A stretch of DNA of 64,000 bases from Tenebrio molitor. Lineage: Eukaryota > Arthropoda > Insecta > Coleoptera > Tenebrionidae. The notes below the pieces were generated by a model. That model was not told the origin of the DNA, ran no database searches, and worked only from the letters and a program-made list of their open reading frames with translations. The stretch covers positions 5,952,001 through 6,016,000 of the forward strand of contig NC_091048.1 in assembly GCF_963966145.1 (NCBI RefSeq), in the 5' to 3' direction. Of the stretch, positions 36,161 through 48,802 are shown one piece after another. Each line of letters opens with the position of its first letter. Within the stretch, counting starts at the first letter, position 1. The translations under genes and the position numbers were made by a program.

Positions 36161-37571
36161 ATATTATTTAGATGCGTAGATCTGTGCTTGAGGAGCTATT
36201 ACATCAGAGTTCGTGAGCACAATTCCAGCAACTCGGAAATGTTCGTGCCGATCATTTTATGTGCAAGTTAAGTTAGTTTGTTTTCGTGAATTTCATTACT
36301 CGGAGAAATTAGCTTTTTAATTTGGTTTCTCTCAATAAAGAGTAGAGGAGCAACTACACGACCAAGTCCAACGAATTAATTTCCATTGGAAGTGTTTTCC
36401 TAAGTCTCTTATTTTAATGGAAGTAATACTGAAGCTCTGTTATAAAAGAAACCAAATTTTAGATAACGCGAAAAAGAAAATCTCGCACAAAACCTACAAA
36501 TCTTGTGACATAACAGTAACGAAGTTTACCCTGTAGGTCGAGACTTTACTTAAATATGTTGTGTACCGAAAATTTATCTAAAACTTGCCTACGCTTTATA
36601 TAGTGTAGAATAACCACATTATACTAATTGCCATCTCTCAAGATTGTGATCTTTGCCCTCCTAATTCAGACGAATGTAATTCATTATCTCGGCATTTCAG
36701 ACCGACAATATTTCAGAAGCGGCCAGAAAGTACTATTTGCATCTAATTAATTCAGGAGAATAACTCACTCTTAGTCGTAATTTAAATAAATATTTTGTTT
36801 GCCTCCCGGAGAGCATATTAGTGCAATTTACTCTGGTAAACTTTCAATCTGACGTTATTAAGGGTAAGTTTAGCTACTCGTACTATCGCGGGTGTTTAAT
36901 TGACGTAATCGAATCAGAATAGGCCATCTTCGACGGAGGATCTTAGCTAACTAAATAAGGGGTAGAGGGTTATTCTGCACTTTGATGTCCAAACATAGTT
37001 AACAATTTAGAGGATAATAGACGGAAGAGTTCGAGAAGTTACGTGGCAATTTAAATGCGAAATACGGTCCAATAAAATCTCTACAGGGTTCGAGGTGGAT
37101 AGTAGTACTCTTGTATTTATTCGAGTGGGTCGAAAGAGGGATCTGGATTCGTGTAGCTTGTGCTCACTTGGATTTGCTTGCATTTCACGTGGAAACAATG
37201 TGTGCAATTGCAACTATTACGCCAACCAAACGTGCTGTATATTTGCTTCAATTTGATCTATGTACTCGTCGATAGTTACTCCGGTAAATTAATACGAAAC
37301 AGATTGGGTATTGGTGGGTTTTAGGAGCAGGTATCTGCAGGATACTGCTGGAGTATTTGTAACAATCACAATTTTTTATGTAAGTGCCAAAAATTTCGAA
37401 TAATGGAAATATTTTCTTTGCCGAAAATAACTCGAACAGGTCAATTTTGTTTTTTTAATTGTCCGATTCTTTTCACTTTTCCGCCGAGGCAATTTTTTTA
37501 AATGCAAACTCAATTTTGTATAACGGAATAGATTGTTAAATTATGATTTACGCCCACATACCATGTACAAA

Positions 37572-37795
37572 GTGATCAAAAAGAAAACAAATCAGAGCAG
37601 GCGTTGCAAATTATCGGTCATATCGTAGCGGAATTCTATGCAAATAAGTGTTCAAGGCATGGGCGTAGAGAATTTGTGGTTCCAAATGCGACTTTATAAT
37701 AAATCATGAATTTTAGAATGAATTTGAATTATATGAAATGTCAAAGAAACGTCAATTTTAAAGCAACGGTGTACTGTGTTAACCTAGAAAACAAC
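37572..37795 (+). repeat. Four-copy interspersed repeat, copy 4
   Basis: It has the full left block (GTGATCAAAAAGAAAACAAA), TATCGTAGCGGAATTCTATG and TGTCAAAGAAACGTCAATTT, ending GTTAACCTAGAAAACAAC. About 60 bases of the centre are replaced relative to copy 1. Confidence 0.85.
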
Positions 37796-38339
37796 AAAAC
37801 TCGTCAGTTGGCAGAATAGAAACACAAACAACGCAAAAAGTGAGGTTAGATTTAATCAGCTAATCCGTGATCTGTAATCCATGATGCGTTCACAATCGAC
37901 GCTCCAGCGCCTCTTTTTTCCCAGTTTAATAAATATTTCTTACGATAATTGTTATTAGTAGATAAAACGTTGGACAAACGTTGTGTCATAATAATCGAGA
38001 TATTCGTTGGGTTATCCAGTTTCCCAATTTAGCATCGTAAAATAACACGTTACGATACTAATACCGTAAATAACTATTGTCATTTTACCTTCCACTTTAG
38101 TGTAATATTGTGGGATGTCGTTACGACATTCAAATGAATGCCATAAAGTCTGACATAATTTTGATGATAACCAAAATTATTAATTTCCTCGTAAATATCA
38201 TAATTAAAATAGTAAAACAATAATTATTAATTGTTATGTTAGACATTGTCGTTACATACATCTATGTGAATATGTAGTAAAAATTTAGATAAAATAAATT
38301 GAACAAACACGGCGGGAATAAGTGAAAATAAGAGAAGAA

Positions 38340-39258
38340 AGGAATTAACGGCAGTGAGAGAGGAGAATGGGGGGACAAGAAACAGAGGGGATGCCGAAAT
38401 CGCCGAAAGTAAGGAAAGAAAGCAGCAAGAGAGAAAGAGAAGAAGGTAGGACGTCGGAAGAAGGCACGAACCCACTCAGAAAGAGTTCCAGTACGAGAAG
38501 ATCCCCAAGTAGTAGCGAAGAAGGAAAACAAAGCAAGGAAGTGGATAAGGCAATGAAAACTATGATTAGAGAGGAAACGGCGGGAATAATAGAGGTGTGG
38601 AAGAATGGTTAGAAAGGGAGATAGGGGTGAAAGTAAATGTAAAGGAAGCATTTAGAATAATAAAGATAACATGATGCAAGCAAAAATAGAAAGCTGGGAG
38701 CAGAAGAACAACATTATGCTAAATGGGAGTAAGTTGAAGGAAAGAAAAGGTGAGGGGATGTATATAGATGATGATTTGACAAACGAAGAAAGGAAAACAC
38801 AAAAGATGTTAAGAGAGGTGACTAGAGAAGAGAGAGGAAAAAGGGTGAAAACAGGATTCAGAAAGATACAGATAAATGTAGAATGGTTTAGATGGGATGA
38901 GAAAGAGGAGAAACTGAAGAAAAATTTCTAGAAGAAGGAGAGATGAACAGAAGACGACTCGGCGAGAAAAGGTACAAAGAGAAGGTGAATAAAAAGATAG
39001 ATGGACAATGAAAATGGAAAACGGAAAAGAAGTACAAGGGGTACACAAGAAAGAAGATGCGGAAAAGAGGGGACAAGCAAAGCGGGAAAGACAGCGGCAA
39101 GAAGAGAGAGAACAGGAATTGGACGGAAAGCGAAGAGAGAAGGTGCAGGATGTGCCGCAAGGACCATGAGAGAAATACTGAGTGAAGACGGAAGAGAGAT
39201 GGTTGAAAGAGATGTGGAAGAGGAGGGAAAGAATGGAGAACGGGAGGAGTAGGGGATA
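38340..39258 (+). mobile_element. Internally deleted LINE: ORF1 remnant joined to ORF2 3' end
   Basis: The plus strand is strongly purine-rich for about 900 bases. 38367-38612 encodes a charged, Ser/Lys/Glu-rich segment. 38671-38931 has IESWEQKNNIMLNGSKLKER, then YIDDDLTNEERKTQKMLREV and VEWFRWDEKEEKLKK, a coiled-coil ORF1 pattern I recognise from insect LINEs. Near 39140 another frame reads CRMCRKDHE, resembling the cysteine-histidine motif at the end of LINE ORF2. Endonuclease and RT are missing and stops interrupt all frames. The clade is not determined. Confidence 0.55.
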
Positions 39259-39265
39259 GTAAGAA

Positions 39266-39402
39266 TAGTTATTTACGAACCAAGTGCGGGAAGACGATGT
39301 TCCCGCATGAGCGCATTTTTTAAAGCACGAGCGACGAAGGAGCGAGTGTCTTTAATTAAAGCGCGAATGAACGGAAGATGTCTTCACGCAAGTGGTTCGT
39401 AC
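39266..39402. repeat. GC-core hairpin module
   Basis: It starts at AATAGTTATTTACGAACCAA. The arm ACGAACCAAGTGCGGGAAGA faces TCTTCACGCAAGTGGTTCGT. The core region reads CACGAGCGACGAAGGAGCGA. It sits directly after the deleted LINE. Confidence 0.8.
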
Positions 39403-41049
39403 AATATTTTTTGTACGAAAATTAAATTAATTTTTTTTGTTTTAATACATTAAACATAAACGAACATAAAACCAAGTAGGCAGTGATCTTTGGTTGTTGG
39501 AAACAATTGCTTCACTTGATATTTCAATTTTTGCAATAATTTGTGAATTTTGTAGGAACAATTTTCAACGATTATAAATCTTACCGTAATTTTTTAATGG
39601 AGGAAAACCCAGGGAAGTTGTATTTTATGACCTAAATTTTATTATTATCAAGACAGATTTTTTTTTGAATGCCTCAAAGGGCCAGTGTTTTTTGCAATTT
39701 TTACATTCGAGTCGACCGGGAAGCACTCGTTTCGGAGCGAGTGTTGAATGCTAGGAAGCGTTGCTTTCAAGGCTATGAGTACAAAAAAAATCTTATCTTT
39801 TTGGTATGGTTAATTTTATTTTGTATGAAATTGTAAATATCCGAATCCAAGAGAGCTTATTATTAATTACAAAAACGCAAACCTAAAACATTGACGGACA
39901 AATTTTAAAAATAAATACATTAATTTAAAGAACCAACACACTAATCTTACCGTCTGGATTGGCTTTGTTGGGAACAAGAAAAGGAGATTCATCAATAACG
40001 AATTTGATTTATTACCCAATACCGTAATATTTAAATCTAAATGACATTTTGTTTTTTTCAGCCATTTACGAAGAACCATCTTGTCTCATTTTACATTTAA
40101 ACCAAGATGAGTAATAACTAAAGTTTTTAATAACTGTAAATGTATATGACATGTCAAACAATTATTTGCATTTATGTCTGACTGCTTATTGTACAATACA
40201 ATATTGGTTATGATTATGAAGCGTCTTTGGTAAACACATCACATACTATGAGAGAAATAATCGAAGGTAAAATAATAAGACCTAATTTTTTTTCGGATAT
40301 TTTTTTCAATTTTACGAAAACTTTATAAAAATGCCCAAATATCAAGGCGTAAAATTGTCTAAAGCAAAAATGCTTGAGTGAAAATTGGGAAATTTATCAG
40401 ATATTAAAAATTAGGTCGTGTTATTTTTCGCAAAATTAATTCCAGAATACAAACTTTAATGTTAGGTAATGATTTATTTATAATACAGTTATTAAAAACA
40501 CAATTATTAAAAACAATTTGAGAATCTGACAGGAGTAGCATGCAATTTTAATCACTTTTGACAGATGACAGAGTAGTAGGACGTTTTTATCGCGATAAAC
40601 ATTTTTGATTGGATGAAAGCAAGCACTCTGATTGGCTGAACACGCACGTGTGAATCAATCACACTTATCTCACTTGCATCGAGCGCTGAGAAAAGTCCCA
40701 ATTTTGCAAATAACCGAGACAAGTCAGCATTTCGATTTACATCTGAAAGTTTGTCTGAATTTTCATCGTCCCAAAGAAGATTAGTACACAGTGATATATG
40801 TCACGTTATTTATAGCCACAGTCACCTGGGACTAACATCGTGAAAATAGACAGTGCAGCATTTATGGCAGAATCAGAAATCGGATTCAGTCTCCGGATAG
40901 TTTTCATATCAGCATTATTCTAATAGGGAATGGTGGAGCGGTTCGCCGTTTGATGTTGAAAGCTCACTTATAAAGTGTCGAGGCAGCGCGGAAGAGCCGC
41001 CTCTGTCAGACATCACTAGCTTAAAGTACGAACGTGTCTGCAATATAAA

Positions 41050-41395
41050 ACTTCACGGGTACCTGTTCAGCCGAAAGCCTGAAAACATCTTGTGCTGTCG
41101 CGGAAAAAGGATGCGTGTTAGAGCTTTACGAATAAATACCCCACAAGTTGGAGGATTTCGAATTGAATTCTCGGACAAGAGCCGCCTGGATCTTTTTTCA
41201 AACCACCTCGACGATCGAGTGTTGTACTTAAAACTTGGCCCCAGTAAGAGAGTTGGTTTGGAAGGACACGAGAGGGTCATAGCGGTTAACCCTAATTGCT
41301 TATGTAAAGCTAAACTGAAAATGCTCCCGAATGTACCACAATTCTTCAAGTATCAGGACCTAAATACATAAGTCAAAAATAAATGAGTAAAGCTT
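41050..41395 (+). other. Unrecognised open frame with poly(A) signal
   Basis: The frame at 41090-41371 reads MRVRALRINTPQVGGFRIEF, then SRLDLFSNHLDDRVLYLKLG, ending QFFKYQDLNT. An AATAAA follows the stop by about 10 bases and a TG-rich stretch follows that. The minus strand is open over the same interval, so the coding strand is uncertain. I do not recognise it. It could be a decayed gene or retrocopy. Confidence 0.3.
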
Positions 41396-41864
41396 CAATT
41401 GTGTGTTTTTGCATATTTTGCATATTTAATGCAGCGCGAACATTTGTGCATATTTTACAGTTAGGTAACGTTGCAATACCGGTCCTAATCTAAATTAGCT
41501 TTGAGAATTTGTAGACATTCCTATAGGGAGATTTGCCCAAGAAGTTTTCCTTAAAGTAAAACAGGAGTGGAAGAATATGCAAGATGATGAAAAAATATAC
41601 ATGGTTACCAAAACATTTTTTTTATCTTACAGGTGGAGTTTTTGAGCTACCTTAGACCATTGTTTTCGGTGACAAAAGTCAAATTTTAATCACAAGTGAG
41701 ATAAAGTACTCACTAGTAAGTAAATTTGACAGCTGCCATTTAACTTGACATAAAGTACTCACAAGTGACTAAATTTGACAGCTGTCATATTACTTGAATG
41801 AAACTTCATTTCTTGGATTTTTTGCAATAGTTGCACCTGTAAGATAAAACGTCGTATATCACAC

Positions 41865-41965
41865 GTGATCGAAATGCCATTATGAAACTCGTGAGAAGTG
41901 TCCCACTCGTGCGCAAGCGCACTCGTCGGCCAGAATTCTCACTCTTGTATAATGATGCACTTCTA
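41865..41965. repeat. GC-core hairpin module
   Basis: The core is CTCGTGCGCAAGCGCACTCG. Flanking GTGATCGAAATGCCATTATG on the left has a loose partner, ATAATGATGCACTTCTATCAC, on the right. Confidence 0.5.
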
Positions 41966-43662
41966 TCACTTATAATATACTATTATTTATAGAAATGTTT
42001 ATTAACAATCAGTTATTGATATTTTTTCAAGTAAAATACAATATTCATATAAAAGACGTAAACAGTGGCAACATAACATTTTGTTTCAAAAATAATTGTC
42101 TAAAAATTTTCTCGATAAAAGTAAACAGTTAACCAGTTCTTCTAATTAGAGGAAGAAACAGAATCATATGCTAGCTAAATGTAGTTTGACGCAATTTTTT
42201 CTACTTGGCTTAATTTTTTCTGAATTTCAAATGATAAATAAAAAAATAAGTAATTTCTTAAGAAAAATTTTTAAAGACATCATGATAAAAGTTACTAATG
42301 TCCTTTTATTGTATTGTCTTCATCAGGAATAGACTTGTGTGCAAGAGTTCACACTAGCGTAATGCCAGGTGAATGAAAATTGAGTTATAAAATTCCAAAC
42401 ACAAACAAACAAAACGAGCTAAATAAAAAGTTTCAATTAATAAAGAAAAAAAACAAACACGCTTTGAATATAAAAAACTGCTTATATTATGATATGCCCT
42501 ACTGACGTTTAGTCTAAAATTGTTTTGATAATTAATGAACGAAAACAATTTTTCAATAAAATGATACAGGCCATTGTTTTGAGAAAAAACAACAATCAGT
42601 AAACAATTAAAAAAAAACGTATTTTTGTGACAAATAGTACACGCTAGGGAGCATTTCAAAGAAAATTATTTCCAATTATTGTCATTAAATATGTCTTTAC
42701 AATATGTACTCGTATCTCTTTACTTTGTGAATTTGCAGAATATTTACACATTAAAATGTTTTAATAACAGTTCTGAACCATAACAGCTAGAACGTGACCG
42801 TCATTAATTTTTTTGCAGGAAATTTTATATTCCACAAAAATGACTTGAAGAGACGATACAAAAACGTAATTTTTATCATTTGTTTAAATAATTCTTTTGA
42901 TTTTTCTACGATCCAAATGTATAATACAGTTCATTGAACTATTCTATTCTACTATTCATTCGCAAAGTTTTCTCGCGGACAATTGTCTATTTGTCTTCTT
43001 TATGGAAAACGAGACGTCTCTTCTAAAAGGCGTGGTAAAAGTATTTAATGTTTTTATTTGTATTTTCTAGAATATTCTCAGAATCTTTAAAGGAATTGGC
43101 AGCAGCAGTAAAGAAAAATCTACAACTCCACCGAATGACAACGATAAAGCCTTGAATCATGTCCATTTTATTTACTAGAAAATAGGGAAATAGTTTGTTA
43201 TATAAATACGTATAGCCGGAACGTTATAGATGTGGATTGGGGACTTGTCGTTAAGTTGGCACTACCAGCAAAAGTAACTAAACGCGCCAATAAGGTTATT
43301 GAAATTTATGACAGATCTCACTAATATACAGTTCAATCATAAGTTTTTAGCGACCTTGAGTTTGACAATCCATATCCAAAACATTTCGACTATATATCTT
43401 GTTTGAGATTACAGACTCAGTTTTATGAGAATATAAAAAACAATTTTAGAGATTATGACCAGCAGAGCAACAAGCAAGAATAAATATAGTTACCTAAATA
43501 GATGTCCGTTCTACTGGTGGGTCCATGAGACCCACGAAAGATATTTTGTTGTAGAAATAGCGGCTTTACATATTTCTTTGTTCAGTGGTTTTATTTATTC
43601 ACTATTTTATTTGATAGATTGTCAGTGAATTAATAAATTTTTTCTCCAACCCTCTTAAAAAA

Positions 43663-43755
43663 GGTTACTTTTAATACCGTTTTCTGTCACTAAAGTTGAT
43701 GCTTTTTATAACTGTGCAAAAAAAATTACGTGTTTCTAAGGCAACACTTTTACCT
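43663..43755 (+). repeat. Dispersed repeat shared with 61066-61155
   Basis: GGTTACTTTTAATACCGTTT, then TCACTAAAGTTGATGCTTTT and TAAGGCAACACTTTTA, recur in order at 61066-61155. A GC-core motif (GTAGCTCGGCTACGC) lies about 90 bases downstream here. Confidence 0.75.
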
Positions 43756-44446
43756 CCTAGAATTAAAACTACCAAGTTAAACATTGCATGTGTCATTCGG
43801 ACTAAAAGTGGCTTTCTTTGACTTGCAATTATTGCAGTAGCTCGGCTACGCTTCTCCTTACTCTGTCAACAAATTGCTCCTAAAAAAAAGTACCACTTTT
43901 AATCCTAATAACACAGTCTTTAGTAAGTCATGTAACTTTCAGTTATATGGGCGTGAAATATCTTGTTAAAATGGATATTACACGACATACTGAAGACATG
44001 AAATGCATCGAATTTAATATGTTATTGAAGTAACTAACTGTGGACATACTTGGTTGGTAGCAATGGTAGCATCGTTCCATCACTGTGGTGTAGCATATTT
44101 CAAATTATGTCGTTGATTTAATAATCATGCCATGAAATTTTATTTGATAAGTATTTTATTGTTCATAATTTTGAATTTATTTTTTCATATACTCGTAATA
44201 ATCACTTGTAATACGATGAATAGTCAATGTTATGCCAATTATTTTGGTGGTGGTCAAATGTCAACAGCGCTGGGATATGAATTTGACGAGTGCGCAACAC
44301 GAGTCAATTTCTGAAGCGCCGTTAACATGAGTAACACCACCGCAAAAATGATCTGCATAACATTGACTACGAATCGTACTTGGAGGACTATTTAATGAAT
44401 CAAATTCCTCAAATTTTTTTCAGTTTTTCAAATTGTACGTTTCAAT

Positions 44447-44863
44447 TTGTTAGAAAATAATATTTCTGTGTTCATTTTTCGGTGCACTTCAATGAATGGT
44501 ACAATATTCGATGATATTTTTTCTAGTCCATTATCCGCTGCAATTCTTTTGCAAAAGATGGAAATCACTAAAATTAAGTTTGTTCCATTGTTTGATGAAT
44601 TAAATAGTAGTTATAGAATATTTCATATACTGGTGATGCTAAATATTCACCCTCACGTATTTTTTGCAACTTACTCGTCACAACTGTCAAAATATTGCGG
44701 CTTGCCTAGTAAAATCTACAAACTGATACGCTCGAAGAAACTTGCAAACTTTTGTTTCCACTCTGAAACTATTTGCGAATTCCTTTCTGTTGCGGCCAAC
44801 TTCTTTAACCTACAACTCCTTTCCTATTTATCGATTTCTAGTGAAAACTTCTCCTACACTTAA
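44447..44863 (+). other. 138-codon open frame of doubtful reality
   Basis: It opens at a TTG (44447), with an internal ATG at CTSMNGTIFDDIFSS. The composition is that of the surrounding AT-rich DNA, there is no recognisable domain and there are no splice signals. It is listed because its length is above chance expectation for this base composition; it is probably not a gene. Confidence 0.12.
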
Positions 44864-46805
44864 ATCTTGAAATCATTTGAATAAAAAATTTAAGAACATT
44901 GGAACAAAAGAAAGCTTAACATTTCCTCAAAAATCTACATTAAACAACAATTTCTTACACGTTTGTCTCGTTAAAATAAATCTTAAGTGTACTTTAAATA
45001 CATCCGTTGTTGTTTTTTGTTTTTGTTTTACATATAACAGTTGTTAGAATGTACTGGTCGCAACTCAGCACACGACTTACCGTCTTGCACAATAACAAAA
45101 AAGAGCACTTCTACTAGCGCAATTGTAATTTAAGAGTTCAATCTCCACTTTGTATTCGAAGTGAACATTCTTCAGATGAAAACGTCGCCGTAATAATTAC
45201 TTATTTCCTTCACCATTTTCCTGCGATAAAATAAGTTCGACTTTCTGCATGACAAGTTTGGAGACTTCCTTAACGAGACTTGCCTAACTCCTGTACTAAA
45301 GTTTTACACTTCCGATTAAATTATGTGTTGAGCGGATATATGCGGAACTTGATATAAACAACGAAAAGAGAATGTCAAATATGTTTAATTAAACATAAGA
45401 CGCCATCGAGGAATTTATTCCCTTCACGAAATTCAAACTGTTTGAGACAAATAATTAAGAACCTATTTTACTTTTCTAGACGTGCTCAACATAATTCTTG
45501 TGCACAACCAATTCCGCACCATGTAATTAAATACTGGTAAGTGTGTTAAGCCAACCACTTAGCCCCACTCGTAATATAAATGTAACCTGGTCGTAAGCTG
45601 ATTTAACACAGTCTTAACGACAAAGTTTCAGAATTCTCTACATATGAAACTGCCAAGCCGACAAGATCATTAATTATTGCTAAATGCAGTTGTAAAGCTG
45701 TTTTTCAGCTTACAGGCTCCACTTCCACTTAACCACCACCAGAAACATACATGTATGAATTATAAATGTTTCTTACATCATAATGGTTGGCCCTGAAATT
45801 TGACAGATCCGCTGTTGTGATTATTTGGTTGCCTAAAGGCAAGATAATGTAAAATACTCATACGAAGTTGCAATACAGACGAATACAAATCTCTTTCGAT
45901 CGCATCACCCTAAAGAGAAATACACTTTTTTCACACCAACTCCGAAATGTTCTTTGGCCAATCTCCGTGATTGGTAATCCCGCAACAACGTGACTCATTC
46001 GCTACAAAAACCACCAATTTTCTTGGAAGCGTTAACCCTATTTGTTAGTAAAAATAATTCCAGAGTCTGTTCCCTTTTCCCTCGTGAACAGAAGAAAATG
46101 AAACAAGCGAATGCACCGAAGACGCCAACTCGGCTGTATTACATTTACAACGAGGAAAATGAAATTCTTGCAAGTCGGTATCGAGTCGACTAATGAGAAA
46201 ATAATTACCCTCTTCTCGGATTAGTAAATGAAAAGCTGCCAACCTGATCCACACATCGGTTCGATGCAGTGCTTCCGGTTCCTCATTCTGTATCACTTAT
46301 CAGATCAGGGTTTCTCCCATCCGGTTCCGAAGCGAGCAATCGTGATTAATGACAGATATTGGACTTTTCCAGATTAGTTATAGACTTTCTATAATGAATT
46401 TTCAAAGTTGGATTCCACTCCACACCATCGACGTGACGTATAAATATTCATGACGTTTTATTGTCTGTGCGTGTTATTGATCTAATAGAATGCTGATCAG
46501 TTAGCGAAAATTTAAATAGGACTGGATTTTTCCGGGGAAAGTCGCTCATCTAAATGGGAAACTTTGTGCTCGCTAAACTAGACGTTACGTGGGAAGAACA
46601 GTTTGTGGAGTTGGCCAAAGTTGGACAGAATGTAATCAAACTGACGATCAACTAAGGATTAATTTTTAAATTATGCCTTATATAGGCATTGGCATAGGCA
46701 GGAGCTGTTAACGATTAAATCATTGAATAGAATGAAATGTAATTCTATTTGCATTTTGAATTTTTACTTACACCTTTTACAATAGATATTTACGATACCA
46801 GTGGG

Positions 46806-46912
46806 ATAAGAGCATTATTAACAAAAGCATGCGAAATTTGCACAACGAGGCGAAGCCGAGTTGTGTAACCGCGTAAGTTTGTTAGTGAAGAGTTATCACG
46901 CGTGTATTGTAC
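46806..46912. repeat. GC-core hairpin module
   Basis: The arm GATAAGAGCATTATTAACAA faces TTTGTTAGTGAAGAGTTATC. The core is AACGAGGCGAAGCCGAGTTG, a near-perfect palindrome. Confidence 0.75.
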
Positions 46913-48089
46913 AATATGTTACCTACGCCCGCCCAGAATAGATATACATATATATTTTTTACCGAAGTAAGAATCGACCACTACTAATAACCAAGAAATT
47001 AATAGAGTTGGTAAAATTTCATAACAACTGTCTTCATCGGGAGTTTATTTAAGAAATTGCAAAAATTGTGTAATTAATGTTTATAAAAAATAGTTATATT
47101 AATTGTTCTTTGTTCTTGTAGTTAAATGTTTATTAAATTTAAATTTTGATTAATTGGTTGTTGTTATAAAAAAGCGTGTGGTAATGAAAATGTGTGCGGT
47201 AATGAAGTTCTTATCTCACGCCAAACGGATGGGATAAGTGTCATTTATCTCACGGGCGCAGTTATAAATATGCAAGATCAGTCAAATGTAATCTTTCGTT
47301 GTTATCAAAATTGTTTTTCTTCAGATGCAACTTGGAAAGATTCAAAAGTTTTTAAGCTCCCCTCGAGACTCGTACACAAAGCAATAAAGACGTATTCCTC
47401 CCCCATAATAAGCGTATGACCAAAACATGTAAAGAATGCAAAAGCAACGTTGCCCTTATCCATTTATCACTATAGACTCGCATCTCGGAATAAGAAAAGC
47501 TGTGTACAAAACCGCAAGTAATGCGCTCGTTAAATAAACGATAGACCTTTTTCAAAATAACAACCTCGGAGCAGCATTACTTTTGTACACTGATATTAAT
47601 CAAATATTGTGAATGGGCAAGATTTCTCCTCTTATAAATTATTCTTTTATAATAAAAATCCACTTAGTCATCGTGTTGTATTATTGTTACTATAGGGAGT
47701 CGGGAAATTGATAATATCTTTCTTTTCTTCGTGGTGGGTGCTGTTATTCGAGACAATTAACGAATCGTTCGGCGAACCCCCCAGTTATGTTCATAAATTT
47801 TTTTCCTCCGGCTATAAATCAGTTTCTTTGTGGTTAAAGTGAGCTCGTTGATGGTTTATTGCTTAATAAGGTGGTGTTAAATCTACGCTTAAATTGTTCG
47901 CAAAATTTTCACCGAGGGTATTCAACTAACGCTATCTGAAATCATTTCGAACCATTAAATTTAAGTCAGTGCAAGTATCGTTGTTTTAAGTATTATTAGG
48001 TAACTTACTTCAATGACTCGGCAAAATTTAAAATAACGTTACTTTAACTCTAGGAATTTTCGTGTCAATTCAGATTCAAAATATGAATA

Positions 48090-48216
48090 AATAGTTATTT
48101 GTATCACGAGGCTAGAAACTGTCATTTTGCAAGTGCGAGTATGGTTTTGGGCAGAGGCGTCAGCCGAGGCGTCACAAGTGCGAGCACTTGCAAAACAGTT
48201 TCTAGTCGTGTAATAC
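48090..48216. repeat. GC-core hairpin module
   Basis: It starts AATAGTTATTTGTATCACGA. The arm CTAGAAACTGTCATTTTGCA faces TGCAAAACAGTTTCTAGTCG, and the core includes GAGGCGTCAGCCGAGGCG. The left and right halves pair over about 40 bases. Confidence 0.85.
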
Positions 48217-48802
48217 ACAAAAAATTTCGGTTTTGTTAAAATATTACCGGATAGGGAATTTGTTTTTCTTCCACTGGCAACATAAAAGATCCAAGGAGCC
48301 ACTGTGACACCACAAAAGTCAATCAATTCCTCAAATATTCAAAACCGTCGTCGTCCTCTCTGTTTCTCCAAAACCCCTCGCCAGTTGTCCATGAGTGTTG
48401 TCGACCTGGTGGCCGCCCGCCCCTAAGTCTGATAGCCCCCTCGGCCTTGCGATAAAGGATATAAATTTGCCCAACATCAATATTTCACACTTAAAAAATT
48501 GTACAAAAATTCGACATGACATGTCAACTCAGTGGCGCCAACCTAAAATCTTTCATTAAAAATTTCTGTTTCGATTTTTTTGCCAATGCACGCAAATGCC
48601 ATTTTCAAGAGGCTTTAGGCTTTAGGCTTTCTAGACGGAAGCCGAAGAAATAGAGAGGTAGTAGATACAATTTTGTCTATAACAAATGGGCTAGTTCATT
48701 ATTATCGCACATTTACGTGTAATAATAATGCTTATATATCACTTGTCTAAATTACTATTAATCAAGATTTATTAAAATTTAACATAAAATAACATTTTTA
48801 AT

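Larger units (their letters stand above)
39403..46805. other. Long gene-poor AT-rich stretch
   Basis: Only the doubtful frames at 41050 and 44447, the module at 41865 and the repeat at 43663 stand out. Another GC core (ACTCGTTTCGGAGCGAGTG) lies near 39725. Frames at 45990-46296 overlap on both strands and have no domain I recognise. Confidence 0.5.

Noticed and set aside
38239..39167. Leucine/serine-rich, membrane-like minus-strand frames
   Set aside because: They are the complement of the purine-rich LINE ORF1 strand; hydrophobicity comes from the pyrimidine bias.
44132..44314. Short frame with signal-peptide-like start
   Set aside because: The hydrophobic start is what AT-rich DNA gives by chance (Phe/Leu/Ile codons); no further features, splice sites or family.
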